Below the pieces are notes generated by a model. The model searched no databases and had not been told where the DNA came from. It was given only the letters and a program-made list of their open reading frames with translations. The position numbers and the translations under genes are program-made. Positions 16,508 through 25,666 of a stretch of DNA of 64,000 nucleotides are shown piece after piece. The first letter of the stretch is position 1. Each line of letters starts with the position of its first letter. Source of the DNA: SHZL01 sp963784425 (GTDB taxonomy: Bacteria; Pseudomonadota; Gammaproteobacteria; Xanthomonadales; SZUA-36); contig CAWARM010000015.1 of the NCBI GenBank assembly GCA_963784425.1, forward strand, positions 62,001-126,000, read 5' to 3'.

Positions 16508-18900
16508 TGCGCCGCCAGCACGCCTTCAATGTGTTTGGAGAATTCCTCCGGAGGGAAATATCCCACCAGGCGCCAGGCTTTCATCTCCTCACCCGAGCGA
16601 TTGAAAAACAGGATGGCTGGCGGGCCAATAATGCCGAATTTACGCATCAGCGCCTGGTCGGTGCTGTCGTTGGGCGTCACGTCCGCCTGCAGCGGTTGCA
16701 GGCGAGCGAGCAGCGCCTGCACTTGCGGCATGTGAAAGGTGTTGCGCTCCATGCGCAGGCACTCAACGCACCAGTCGGCATAAAAATCCAGCATGGCGCC
16801 CTTGCCTTCCGCGTTGGCCGTGCGCAGTGCCTGGTCCAGATCATCCAGTGACTTGATGCGGTGCAAGGTCACTTGTTCCGGTGCACCGGCTGTAATGGCT
16901 CCCGCCTTGAAGCCGTCCAGTGGACGTAACCAATAGTCACCGCCGGCGGCGGCCCCGACCAATTCCGCTGCTCCCAGCAGCAGCAATGCCACACCCAGCG
17001 TCTTCCACAGGCGCTTCCAACCCGATGCGCCATCGGCTATGCGCTCCAGTGCTCCCAGGTACACACCACAACCGATGGCCAGCAGTCCCCACAACAGCAT
17101 GATCACACCGCCCGCAAGAATGCGCTCCAGCATCCAGATGGCCAGCCCCAGCAGTCCCACCCCGAATACCGCCTTCACTGCATTCATCCAGTTACCTGCT
17201 CTGGGCGCGAGTTTTCCTGCAGAAACACCGAACAGTATCAGTGGCAGACCCATTCCCAGTGACATGGCAAACAGTGCAGAACCACCGAGTACAGCATTGC
17301 CCGAGGCGCCAATCACGATCAAAGCCGCCATCAGCGGTGGAGCAACGCAGGGGCCAACAATCAATGCGGACAGGAAACCCATGACCGCCACGCCCCACCA
17401 CTGGCCGCCCTGCTGCTGGTTAGAGGCCAGCGCCAGGCGGGTTTGCAGCGAGGCCGGCAGTTGCAGCTCAAACAAACCAAACATGCTCAGGGCCAGCAGC
17501 ACAAAGATCAGCACGAAACCACTGAGTATCCACGGATTCTGGAATACCGCCTGCAGGTTCTGCCCAAACAGGCCGGCCAGCACACCCGCCACGGTATAGG
17601 TCACCGCCATCGCCAGCACGTATACCAGCGAAAGCCAGAACGCCCGTGCGGTGGTCAGGCGCTGCCCCTGTCCCATGATGATGCCGGACAGGATGGGTAT
17701 CATGGGAAAAACACAGGGAGTAAAGGCCAGAAGGATGCCGGCAATGAAGAAGGCGAAGATGGCTTTTGCGGTATTTTCAGTGAGCAGGCGGGCAAGGCGA
17801 TCCTGTTCGCTGACCGGCGGTGTTGCATCCGCTGCGGCGGTTTGGGCTGCCGCCACTGGTTGACCAATGGGTTTTAACGCCACGGGCATCTCGAAGCTGA
17901 CCGTGCGTGTCTGCGGCGGGTAGCAGATATCACCATCCCGGCACCCCTGGAAACTGGCTTCCAGGGAAATCGTGGTTGCCGGGCCGGCAGGCCGGTTCAG
18001 GCGCACCGGAATCTCCACCTGGCCGTAAATCACCTGTACCGGGCCAAACTCCGGGTCATCCTTGACCTTGCCTTCCGGCAGGCTGACGTCGCGCACCGTA
18101 AAACCGCTGGCGTCCGCCACGCGGAAGCTGAACTTGTCGCGGTAAAGGTAGTAGCCGGGCTGGGCGGTAATCCGCACCAGCACGGTCTCGTCGCTCAAGC
18201 CGATGGCTTCATAGACGAATGCTGTGTTTGCATCCAGCGCCGGCGCCTCTTCACCTGACCCGCTTACCAAGCCAGCCAGCGGATTGTCGCCTGGGGCCAG
18301 GTTGCCAGGGACTGTGTTGTCGCCGGCTATGGGGGAGGACTGCTGCTCAGCCGGGTTGGTGCTGGCTGCTGGTTTCTCTGCGGAATCCTCCACGACCCCG
18401 CCGGCTGCATCCGCCGGCAGTCCAACCAGCACTACCTGGTTGGTTGGCGGGTAGCACAACACACCCTCGAGGCAACCCTGGGAACGTGTGTTCAGCCTGA
18501 AGCCGGCGAGGCCAGGTGCAACCGACAGCAACGGCAGCGTTACGGTCAAATGACCGTGGTACTTTTCCACTTCTTCGCCGAGCAGCTCATCAAAACCGGT
18601 TTCGCCTTGTGGAATGACGGGCTTACCCAGCTTCACGCCGGGCGTTTGCGCGCTGAACTGGAGGAAGCGGTTGTTGTACAGATAGTAGCCGGGAGCGATG
18701 TCCCATTTGACTTCAACCGTGGCACGATCGGGTGCATAAGCTGAGATGACAAACACATCTTCGAAATTGCGCACCTCGTCGGGCTCTATGGCCTGCGCAA
18801 CGGAACAGGAAAAAAGGCTCAACAACAAAGCCCATCCTGCCAACCCGGTCTGCTTAATGTACATTCTTGGGTACATTCTTGGGTACATTCTCGGGTACAT
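16504..18900 (-). CDS. dsbD: Thiol:disulfide interchange protein DsbD with two N-terminal sensor domains
   Basis: Carries electrons from cytoplasmic thioredoxin to periplasmic thiol proteins. Order of domains: signal peptide after a repeat-derived leader, a first DsbD-alpha domain (about 45-160, with SQGCLEGVLCYPPT), an alanine/proline linker, a second DsbD-alpha domain (about 235-350, with FQGCRDGDICYPPQT), eight or so membrane helices (about 380-650, with the CVFPMIPIL and GPCVAPPLM cysteines) and a C-terminal thioredoxin domain (DFYADWCVECLRME). E. coli DsbD is 565 residues with one alpha domain; this is 798 with two. The Cys motif CVEC replaces the common CVAC. It overlaps the downstream TlpA-like gene. 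Confidence 0.93.
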   Translation of the reverse strand: MYPRMYPRMYPRMYIKQTGLAGWALLLSLFSCSVAQAIEPDEVRNFEDVFVISAYAPDRATVEVKWDIAPGYYLYNNRFLQFSAQTPGVKLGKPVIPQGETGFDELLGEEVEKYHGHLTVTLPLLSVAPGLAGFRLNTRSQGCLEGVLCYPPTNQVVLVGLPADAAGGVVEDSAEKPAASTNPAEQQSSPIAGDNTVPGNLAPGDNPLAGLVSGSGEEAPALDANTAFVYEAIGLSDETVLVRITAQPGYYLYRDKFSFRVADASGFTVRDVSLPEGKVKDDPEFGPVQVIYGQVEIPVRLNRPAGPATTISLEASFQGCRDGDICYPPQTRTVSFEMPVALKPIGQPVAAAQTAAADATPPVSEQDRLARLLTENTAKAIFAFFIAGILLAFTPCVFPMIPILSGIIMGQGQRLTTARAFWLSLVYVLAMAVTYTVAGVLAGLFGQNLQAVFQNPWILSGFVLIFVLLALSMFGLFELQLPASLQTRLALASNQQQGGQWWGVAVMGFLSALIVGPCVAPPLMAALIVIGASGNAVLGGSALFAMSLGMGLPLILFGVSAGKLAPRAGNWMNAVKAVFGVGLLGLAIWMLERILAGGVIMLLWGLLAIGCGVYLGALERIADGASGWKRLWKTLGVALLLLGAAELVGAAAGGDYWLRPLDGFKAGAITAGAPEQVTLHRIKSLDDLDQALRTANAEGKGAMLDFYADWCVECLRMERNTFHMPQVQALLARLQPLQADVTPNDSTDQALMRKFGIIGPPAILFFNRSGEEMKAWRLVGYFPPEEFSKHIEGVLAAQ

Positions 18901-18906
18901 TCTTTG
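18858..18906 (-). repeat. 12-bp tandem repeat carrying four candidate dsbD starts
   Basis: The unit AAGAATGTACCC is repeated so that the encoded N terminus reads MYPRMYPRMYPRMY. Each unit supplies an in-frame ATG, and units end exactly where the signal peptide begins. Slippage in this array would change the number of starts without breaking the gene. No strong ribosome binding site is visible outside the repeat. Confidence 0.9.
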
Positions 18907-19007
18907 GAAGTGCCATGGTGTTCATTCGCTATGTGAGACCGGACTTGGTGAGTTTACCGTGTACCGGGTAGACAGGCATCAGGCATTGGCGTTCACGCGC
19001 CTGTCCC

Positions 19008-19037
19008 GAAAAAAAACGCCGGAAGACCGGCGCTTTT
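19008..19037 (-). terminator. Rho-independent terminator of hppA
   Basis: On the minus strand, a six-base-pair stem CGCCGG/CCGGCG around a four-base loop (19017-19032) is followed by a long T run, about 20 bases after the hppA stop. Confidence 0.88.
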
Positions 19038-19057
19038 CTCGAACGCAAAGCCGTCAA

Positions 19058-21088
19058 TCAGAGCAAGGGCACGATCAGCAGGGCCACGATGTTGATGATC
19101 TTGATCAACGGGTTGATGGCCGGGCCGGCGGTGTCCTTGTACGGGTCGCCTACGGTGTCGCCGGTTACTGCGGCCGCGTGGGCGTCGGTGCCTTTGCCGC
19201 CGAAATGACCGTCTTCAATATATTTCTTCGCATTGTCCCAGGCCCCGCCGCCGGTAGTCATGGAAATGGCTACGAACAGGCCGGTAACAATGGTACCAAT
19301 GAGCAAGCCGCCCAGGGCCACCGGTCCCAGCAGCACGCCAACCACGACAGGAATGAGCAAAGGCAGCAGTGAGGGAACGATCATTTCCTTGATGGCAGAC
19401 TTGGTCAGCAAATCAACCGCCCGCGAATAGTCCGGCTTGGCGGTGCCCTCCATGATGCCTTTGATTTCGCGGAACTGGCGGCGCACTTCGATTACCACGG
19501 CGCCGGCAGCGCGGCCAACGGCTTCCATCGCCATCGCACCGAAGAGGTAGGGCACCATGCCACCAATAAACAGGCCGATGATCACAAGATAATTCGACAG
19601 GTCAAAGGCAACCACACCGTGTTCCCCCTGCTCCAAAACGTGCGTGTAATCAGCAAACAGCACCAGCGCGGCCAGACCGGCAGAACCAATGGCGTAGCCC
19701 TTGGTAACCGCCTTGGTAGTGTTGCCCACCGCATCCAGTGCATCGGTGGTCTTGCGCACATCATCCGGCAGGTTGGCCATTTCGGCGATTCCACCTGCGT
19801 TGTCGGTGATGGGGCCAAAGGCGTCCAGCGCCACGATCATGCCGGTCATGGATAACATTGAAGTCGCAGCGATGGCGATGCCGTACAGGTCAGCTAATTG
19901 ATAGGCGCCCCAGATGGAGGCACACACCGCGATCACGGGCAGCGCCGTGGCTTTCATGGATACGCCCAGACCGGCAATGATGTTGGTCCCATGTCCGGTG
20001 GTTGAAGCCTCGGCTATTTTCTTCACCGGGCTGTAGTCGGTGCCGGTGTAATACTCCGTAATGACCACCATGGCCGCTGTCAGGGCGAGGCCAATCAGGG
20101 CTGCAAAGTACAGGTTCATGGACCCGTCACCCATGACCATCTTGGTCACTGGGTAGAACGCAATCGCGGCAAGAACGCCGGAAACAATGACACCTTTATA
20201 CAAGGCGCCCATGATCTTGCCACCCGTTTTAATGCTTACGAAAAAAGTGCCGATAACCGAGGCAACAATGGACAGGGCTCCCAGCACCACCGGGTAAATC
20301 ACCGCGTTGGCGCCAGCCGTTTCAACCATCAGGCTGCCCAGCAACATGGTGGCAACGAGGGTAACGGCATAGGTCTCGAACAGGTCGGCTGCCATACCGG
20401 CACAGTCGCCAACGTTATCGCCAACATTATCCGCGATAACGGCCGGGTTGCGCGGATCGTCCTCGGGAATTCCCGCTTCCACTTTACCCACGAGATCCGC
20501 GCCCACGTCGGCGCCCTTGGTGAAAATGCCACCACCCAAGCGGGCAAAAATGGAGATGAGCGAGCCGCCGAAGGCCAGCCCCACCAAAGCATGCAGGGCA
20601 TCTGCCTGCGAGCTACCCATTTTTTGCAGCAGGGCGAAGTATCCCGCCACTCCCAGCAAACCCAGGCCAACCACCAGCAAGCCGGTAATGGCGCCGCCGC
20701 GGAAAGCGAGGTTCAGCGCCGGGCTGATGCCGGAGCGTGCCGCTTCTGCCGTGCGCACATTCGCGCGAACCGAAACAAACATGCCGATATAACCTGCCAT
20801 GCCGGAAAACAGCGCACCCACGGCAAAACCGATCGCAGTCGGCCAGCCCAGGGCGAAACCCACTGCCACGAACAGCACGACACCCACCACCGCAATGGTT
20901 GAGTATTGACGGTTCATGTAAGCACCGGCGCCTTCCTGGATCGCCGCTGCAATGGCCTGCATCTTGTCGTTGCCTGCCGGTTGGCTCAATACCCATTTGG
21001 CCATGAACAGGCCATAGACAACGGCCAGCAGGGCCGCGCCCAGCGCAAGCGAAATCGCCATATCGTAAGTCATCAGAAACTCCCTCAA
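19058..21088 (-). CDS. hppA: Membrane-bound proton-translocating pyrophosphatase
   Basis: Couples hydrolysis of PPi to proton export (or makes PPi from a proton gradient). 676 residues with about 16 membrane segments. The catalytic loops GGGIFTKGADVGADLVGKVE, IPEDDPRNPAVIADNVGDNV and the C-terminal DNAKKYIED and DTVGDPYKDTAGP are complete. The segment GNTTKAVTKG has lysine and threonine at the positions that distinguish potassium-independent proton pumps from potassium-dependent ones, so the potassium-independent type is predicted. It is followed by a terminator and lies 138 bp after the PPi-type phosphofructokinase gene. Confidence 0.97.
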   Translation of the reverse strand: MREFLMTYDMAISLALGAALLAVVYGLFMAKWVLSQPAGNDKMQAIAAAIQEGAGAYMNRQYSTIAVVGVVLFVAVGFALGWPTAIGFAVGALFSGMAGYIGMFVSVRANVRTAEAARSGISPALNLAFRGGAITGLLVVGLGLLGVAGYFALLQKMGSSQADALHALVGLAFGGSLISIFARLGGGIFTKGADVGADLVGKVEAGIPEDDPRNPAVIADNVGDNVGDCAGMAADLFETYAVTLVATMLLGSLMVETAGANAVIYPVVLGALSIVASVIGTFFVSIKTGGKIMGALYKGVIVSGVLAAIAFYPVTKMVMGDGSMNLYFAALIGLALTAAMVVITEYYTGTDYSPVKKIAEASTTGHGTNIIAGLGVSMKATALPVIAVCASIWGAYQLADLYGIAIAATSMLSMTGMIVALDAFGPITDNAGGIAEMANLPDDVRKTTDALDAVGNTTKAVTKGYAIGSAGLAALVLFADYTHVLEQGEHGVVAFDLSNYLVIIGLFIGGMVPYLFGAMAMEAVGRAAGAVVIEVRRQFREIKGIMEGTAKPDYSRAVDLLTKSAIKEMIVPSLLPLLIPVVVGVLLGPVALGGLLIGTIVTGLFVAISMTTGGGAWDNAKKYIEDGHFGGKGTDAHAAAVTGDTVGDPYKDTAGPAINPLIKIINIVALLIVPLL

Positions 21089-21180
21089 GAAATCAGTAAA
21101 CGAATATCAGGTGCTGCTACCGGCACCCGTCCTCGCCGGGGCCAATACCGCACAGTGCCGAAAAATCGCGCCATGTTAAC

Positions 21181-21202
21181 AAAAAACCGGCGGAAATGCC
21201 GA
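21181..21202 (-). terminator. Possible weak terminator after the phosphofructokinase gene
   Basis: On the minus strand a short stem (CGGC...GCCG around ATTTCC) is followed by GTTTTTTG, 25 bases after the pfp stop. The stem is only four to five base pairs, so read-through into hppA is likely. Confidence 0.4.
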
Positions 21203-21226
21203 CGCGCCGAACCCTTCGCGCGCAGC

Positions 21227-22486
21227 TTATACCTTGAATTCCGGCAGCATCTTTTTCACCAGGTTCTTTTTCAGCCGCACATACCGTGGCAATCCGCGCT
21301 TGTCGTAGGGCGGATAGGACTCGCCGCGGATCAGCGGCTCAAGGTACTTGCGTGCGGCGGACGTGATGCCAAAACCGTCCTTGCTGATGAAGTTCTTGGG
21401 CATCAGTTTCTCGCGATTCGCAACGCGACTCAACGATGCCTCTTCGATTTTCCAGCGATACGGGTCTGCGGATACCCGCTTGATCACCGGCATGACCCCG
21501 TTTTTGCCTTGCAGGGCCAGTTTCACGGCCGCCTGGCCGACGGCATAAGCCTGCTCGACATCGGTGGCCGAGGCGATGTGCCGGGCGGAACGCTGCAGGT
21601 AGTCGGAAACCGCCCAGTGGTACTTGTAACCCAGTGCCGACCTGACCAGTTCCGCCACCACCGGGGCCGCTCCTCCCAACTGGGCATGGCCAAAGGCATC
21701 CCGCGACCCGGCTTCAGCCAGGAAACGGCCGTCCGGATAGTGCACTCCTTCCGAAACCACCACCGAACAATAACCATGGTGCTCGACGGCGTGTTTGACC
21801 TTGGCCAGAAATGCCGCTTCGTCAAAAACCACTTCCGGAAACAGGATCACGTGGGGCGGATCACCCGCTTCCCGCTGGGCCAGGCCCCCGGCGGCGGCAA
21901 TCCAGCCTGCATGCCGCCCCATGACTTCCATGATAAAGACCTTGGTGGAGCTTGAAGCCATGGACTCAACATCGAGGCTGGCTTCCATGATGGAAACCGC
22001 CACGTATTTGGCCACCGAACCAAAACCAGGGCAGGTGTCCGTTATCGGCAAATCATTGTCGATGGTCTTGGGAACACCGATGCACTGCACCGGGAAACCC
22101 AGTTTCCTGCTGATTTGTGAAACCTTGTAGGCCGTATCGGCCGAATCGCCACCGCCGTTGTAGAAAAAATATCCGATATTGTGAGCACGCAACACATCGA
22201 CCAGGCGCGCATACTCGCGCTGGCTCTCCTCAATGCTCTTGAGCTTGTAGCGACAGGAGCCAAAAGCTCCCCCGGGCGTATGCCGCAAGGCCGCAATGTC
22301 ACCTTTGCTTTCCCGGCTCGTGTCGATCAGTTCCTCGCGTAAGATCCCGATGATTCCATCCTTGCCTGCCAGCACCTTGCCAATCCGGTCGCGGTGTTTG
22401 CGCGCAGTTTCAATGACGCCGCAGGCGGTGGCGTTGATCACCGGGGTCACCCCTCCGGATTGGGCATACAGTATGTTTTTCAGCAT
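21227..22486 (-). CDS. pfp: Pyrophosphate-dependent 6-phosphofructokinase
   Basis: Reversibly phosphorylates fructose 6-phosphate with PPi instead of ATP. 419 residues from the ATG at 22486 (LKNILYAQSGGVTPVINA); an upstream in-frame ATG at 22558 gives a tail unlike the family. PKTIDNDLP has lysine where ATP enzymes have glycine, the accepted mark of PPi use, and NGGGDSADTA and MEVMGRHAGW are the other key motifs. It is divergent from adk and upstream of hppA on the same strand; a pfp-hppA pairing is known from methanotrophs and links reversible glycolysis to a PPi-driven proton pump. Confidence 0.93.
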   Translation of the reverse strand: MLKNILYAQSGGVTPVINATACGVIETARKHRDRIGKVLAGKDGIIGILREELIDTSRESKGDIAALRHTPGGAFGSCRYKLKSIEESQREYARLVDVLRAHNIGYFFYNGGGDSADTAYKVSQISRKLGFPVQCIGVPKTIDNDLPITDTCPGFGSVAKYVAVSIMEASLDVESMASSSTKVFIMEVMGRHAGWIAAAGGLAQREAGDPPHVILFPEVVFDEAAFLAKVKHAVEHHGYCSVVVSEGVHYPDGRFLAEAGSRDAFGHAQLGGAAPVVAELVRSALGYKYHWAVSDYLQRSARHIASATDVEQAYAVGQAAVKLALQGKNGVMPVIKRVSADPYRWKIEEASLSRVANREKLMPKNFISKDGFGITSAARKYLEPLIRGESYPPYDKRGLPRYVRLKKNLVKKMLPEFKV

Positions 22487-22573
22487 GAATATCGACTCAT
22501 TTGGGCCAGGGAATGCTGCATTGACTTGGTCAAGGCTAGCGGTTAGCGTTAACGCCATATTCTAGTAGACGAG

Positions 22574-23155
22574 ATGCGTATTATGCGAATCGTGTTGCTC
22601 GGCGCACCGGGCTCCGGCAAAGGCACGCAGGCCGCCCTGTTGACCAGGCAACTGGGTCTGCCGCACATTTCCACCGGTGTGCTGCTGCGTGCAGCGGTGT
22701 CGGCAGGCACTGACCTGGGCAAGAAAGCCAAGGCTGTGATGGACCGCGGCGACCTGGTGTCCGATGACATCATGCTCGGCCTGATCGAGGAGCGCCTTGG
22801 CCAGAGCGACGCCCATGCTGGTTTTGTGCTGGATGGCTATCCACGCAACATTGCCCAGGCTGAAGCCCTGGACGCCCTGCTGAAACGCCTTGGCCAACCG
22901 GTGGAGGAGGCTTTGCAAATCGATGTGGATGAAGAGCAGGTCATAGCCCGGATTTCCGGACGGGCCGCCGCAGAAGGCCGCGTTGATGACAACGAAGCGG
23001 TGGTGCGCAATCGCATGAAGGTGTATGCGGAGCAGACCGCTCCCGTTGTTGCTTACTATGCCAGGCAGGGAATTCTGACCCGGATTCTGGGTGAAGGCAG
23101 CATTGAGGAAGTATTCCAGCGCATCAACAGCGTGTTGCGCAGCAGCGCCGCATAG
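22574..23155 (+). CDS. adk: Adenylate kinase, short-lid type
   Basis: Interconverts 2 ADP with ATP and AMP. The P-loop is LLGAPGSGKGTQ, the AMP-binding block has HISTGVLLRAAV, and DGYPRNIAQAEAL is the family signature. At 193 residues it lacks the long zinc-type LID; RISGRAAAEGRVDDN takes its place. Two in-frame starts exist (22574 and 22583). It diverges from pfp across about 90 bp, so a shared regulatory region could tie AMP/ADP balance to PPi glycolysis. Confidence 0.95.
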   Translation: MRIMRIVLLGAPGSGKGTQAALLTRQLGLPHISTGVLLRAAVSAGTDLGKKAKAVMDRGDLVSDDIMLGLIEERLGQSDAHAGFVLDGYPRNIAQAEALDALLKRLGQPVEEALQIDVDEEQVIARISGRAAAEGRVDDNEAVVRNRMKVYAEQTAPVVAYYARQGILTRILGEGSIEEVFQRINSVLRSSAA

Positions 23156-23159
23156 CATA

Positions 23160-23681
23160 GTGACCACCCTCCCCCGGCCCAGCGGCACCGGCCGCTTTAT
23201 CCTGCAGTTGGTCGACATCATGCGTCTGCGCAGCGGGCCCCAGGATTTGCCGGCAGGCAGGGGACTGGCTTTCCTGCTTGCATTGCTCTACATGCTTGAG
23301 GGTTTTGTGGCCGACAACCTGCTGAGCGAAACAGAAACTGCGCCGCGCAGTCTGGTTGCTGTTTTGATCCAGTTCATCGCCATCGCCGCCCTGCTCGGTT
23401 TGCGCCAGATCAGCTCACGCCTTTCGCAAACCATCACTGCGCTGTCCGGCACCGGCCTGATGTTTGGTGCAATTTCCATTCTGCTGGTTCTGCAAGCACG
23501 CCCGGGAGCAGCCCAGCCCTTGCTGGTGCTGGTATGGGTGGGCACTTTTGTCTGGAGCATGGTAGTCGATGCGCACATTTACCGCCGCGCCTTGTCCACG
23601 AACATGAGCCTTGGCATGCTGGTTGCCGTATTGATCTTTGCGTTGAATTTTGTTGTCGTTGACCTGCTGTTTACAACCTGA
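23160..23681 (+). CDS. Hypothetical integral membrane protein
   Basis: About 173 residues from a GTG at 23160, or 153 from the ATG at 23220. Four hydrophobic stretches are visible: LAFLLALLYMLEGFV, LVAVLIQFIAIAALLGL, LMFGAISILLVLQA with LLVLVWVGTFVWSMVV, and LGMLVAVLIFALNFVVV. It starts 5 bp after adk and precedes mpl by 22 bp, so it probably sits in an adk-mpl transcript. No family was recognised. Confidence 0.65.
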   Translation: MTTLPRPSGTGRFILQLVDIMRLRSGPQDLPAGRGLAFLLALLYMLEGFVADNLLSETETAPRSLVAVLIQFIAIAALLGLRQISSRLSQTITALSGTGLMFGAISILLVLQARPGAAQPLLVLVWVGTFVWSMVVDAHIYRRALSTNMSLGMLVAVLIFALNFVVVDLLFTT

Positions 23682-23703
23682 GCTGAAACAAGGGCTGATC
23701 TCC

Positions 23704-25074
23704 ATGCATATTCACATTCTGGGCGCCGGTGGTACTTTCATGGGTGGCGTGGCCCTGCTTGCCAAGCGCGCGGGACACCGGGTTTCCGGTTCCGATCAGC
23801 ACACCTATCCGCCCATGAGTACGCAGCTGGAAGCCGAGGGCATCGAGCTGTTTGAAGGTTATGCCGCGGAACATCTCGACCCGCAGCCCGACCTGGTTGT
23901 GATCGGCAATGCACTGAGCCGCGGCAACCCGGCGATTGAGTATGTCCTGAACAAGGGCATGAACTACACCTCGGGTCCGCGCTGGCTGGGCGAAAACTAC
24001 CTGCGCGGCAAGTCGGTCATTGCCGTTGCCGGCACCCATGGAAAAACCACCACCTCCAGCATGGTGGCATGGATACTCGAGCAGGCCGGTTTACAACCGG
24101 GCTTCCTGATCGGTGGCGTACCCCATGATTTTGGCACCTCGGCCAGGGACGGAGAGCAGTTCTTCGTGGTGGAGGCAGACGAGTACGACACCGCGTTCTT
24201 CGACAAGCGCGCCAAGTTTGTGCACTACCGTCCGCAAATAGCCATCCTCAACAACCTGGAATATGACCACGCTGATATTTACCCGGACATCGCTTCCATC
24301 CAGACGCAGTTCCACCACCTCATCCGCACCATTCCCGGCAAAGGCACCATCATCAGCAACGGCCTGGACGACAACCTGGAATCCGTGCTGGAGCAGGGCT
24401 GCTGGAGCCGCTTGCAGCGATTTGCATTGGGTAGCGACGCCGCGGAATGGGGGGTGCAGCTGGTCAAGCCCGGCGGATCCGAGCTCAACCTGTACCGCGA
24501 TGGCGCGGTGTTGGGAAAGCTGAGTTGGGCAATGCAGGGACGGCACAACGCCATGAATGCCTGTGCTGCCATCGCGGCCTGCGCTGCTGCGGGAGTCGAC
24601 CCAAAGCAGGCGCTGGCTGCCCTGGCAACGTTTCGCGGCGTCAAGCGACGCATGGAGTTGGTGGCGAACATCGACGACATTCGCGTCTACGACGATTTTG
24701 CCCACCACCCTACGGCGATCCGGCTAACCCTGGAGGGATTGCGCCGCAATATTGGCAATGCCCGGCTGCTGGTGGCGCTGGAACCGCGCAGCAACACCAT
24801 GCGCGCAGGGGTTCACATAGATGAGCTCGGACCTGCCCTGGTCGCAGCTGACCGCGTGTGGCTCAAAGCCGGCGAAGGCATCAACTGGGATCCGCAGGAG
24901 GCCCTGGCGCCCCTGGAAGGCAGGGGCCGCGTGGTCACCCGCAGCGATGACATGCTGCAGCAGATGAAAGATGCCGTGCGCAGCGGCGATCATGTTGTAT
25001 TCATGAGCAATGGTGGTTTCGACGCCGCTCCACGCCGCTTTTGCAGCATGCTCGAGGGCGATGAACACATTTGA
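23704..25074 (+). CDS. mpl: UDP-MurNAc:L-Ala-gamma-D-Glu-meso-DAP ligase
   Basis: Recycles the murein tripeptide by attaching it directly to UDP-MurNAc, bypassing MurC, MurD and MurE. 456 residues in the Mur ligase fold: N-terminal Rossmann-like HILGAGGTFMGGVALLAK, ATP loop AGTHGKTTTSSM, VEADEYDTAFFDKR and central NNLEYDHADIYPD, then the C-terminal domain with DDFAHHPTAI. The GTFMGG variation of the N-terminal loop and TSGPRWLGE distinguish Mpl from MurC. Its end overlaps the following LON-domain gene by 14 bp. Confidence 0.96.
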   Translation: MHIHILGAGGTFMGGVALLAKRAGHRVSGSDQHTYPPMSTQLEAEGIELFEGYAAEHLDPQPDLVVIGNALSRGNPAIEYVLNKGMNYTSGPRWLGENYLRGKSVIAVAGTHGKTTTSSMVAWILEQAGLQPGFLIGGVPHDFGTSARDGEQFFVVEADEYDTAFFDKRAKFVHYRPQIAILNNLEYDHADIYPDIASIQTQFHHLIRTIPGKGTIISNGLDDNLESVLEQGCWSRLQRFALGSDAAEWGVQLVKPGGSELNLYRDGAVLGKLSWAMQGRHNAMNACAAIAACAAAGVDPKQALAALATFRGVKRRMELVANIDDIRVYDDFAHHPTAIRLTLEGLRRNIGNARLLVALEPRSNTMRAGVHIDELGPALVAADRVWLKAGEGINWDPQEALAPLEGRGRVVTRSDDMLQQMKDAVRSGDHVVFMSNGGFDAAPRRFCSMLEGDEHI

Positions 25075-25651
25075 AATTCCACTGTTCCCTCTGCGCACCG
25101 TGCTCTTTCCAGGCGGTCAGCTGCCCTTGCGCATCTTCGAGCAGCGCTACCTGACCATGGTGCGCGAATGTGCCCGCAATGACAGCGAGTTTGGTGTGTG
25201 CCTGATCATCGCGGGCGAAGAGGCCATTGCCCCCGTGCGCACTGCGCCCATAGGCACCCTCGCGCGAATCGTGGACTGGAACACGCTCAATGACGGCCTG
25301 CTGGGGGTTTCGACCGTGGGCACCAACCGTTTCCTGGTCAGGCACTCGCACAAGCAGGAAGACAGCCTGTGGTTGGGAGACGTGCTGTTGCTGGAGGAAC
25401 CCGACCCGTGTCCCCTGCCCGCGGCCTATTTCGTACTCGGCCAGGTGCTCGGCCGCTTCCTGGACAAGCTCGGCCCTGGCTACCTGGCGTATGCGCCGGA
25501 GCAACTCGATGATGCGGTTTGGGTGGGCTATCGGCTGGCGGAATTGCTGCCGTTGTCCGATATCGAAAAGCAGAACTTGCTGGAACTTCCGGACCCGATG
25601 AAGCGTTTACAGGACCTGCTGGAAATCCTGCCCCGCTTCCAGCCGGAATAA
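25061..25651 (+). CDS. LON N-terminal-domain protein (peptidase S16 substrate-binding type)
   Basis: 196 residues consisting only of the LON substrate-binding (PUA-like) domain: IPLFPLRTVLFPGGQLPLRI, then FEQRYLTMVRECARNDSEFG and a helical C-terminal half. No ATPase or protease domain follows, as is usual for stand-alone members of this family, whose role is not established. The ATG lies inside the 3' end of mpl, so expression is coupled. Confidence 0.92.
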   Translation: MNTFEIPLFPLRTVLFPGGQLPLRIFEQRYLTMVRECARNDSEFGVCLIIAGEEAIAPVRTAPIGTLARIVDWNTLNDGLLGVSTVGTNRFLVRHSHKQEDSLWLGDVLLLEEPDPCPLPAAYFVLGQVLGRFLDKLGPGYLAYAPEQLDDAVWVGYRLAELLPLSDIEKQNLLELPDPMKRLQDLLEILPRFQPE

Positions 25652-25666
25652 GGCCGGGACCACGGC

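Noticed and set aside
18858..18906. CRISPR-like array
   Set aside because: The repeats are 12 bp, adjacent without spacers and in-frame within dsbD.
20906..21955. 349-codon open frame antisense across hppA and pfp
   Set aside because: Spans two real genes on the other strand and has no recognisable motif.
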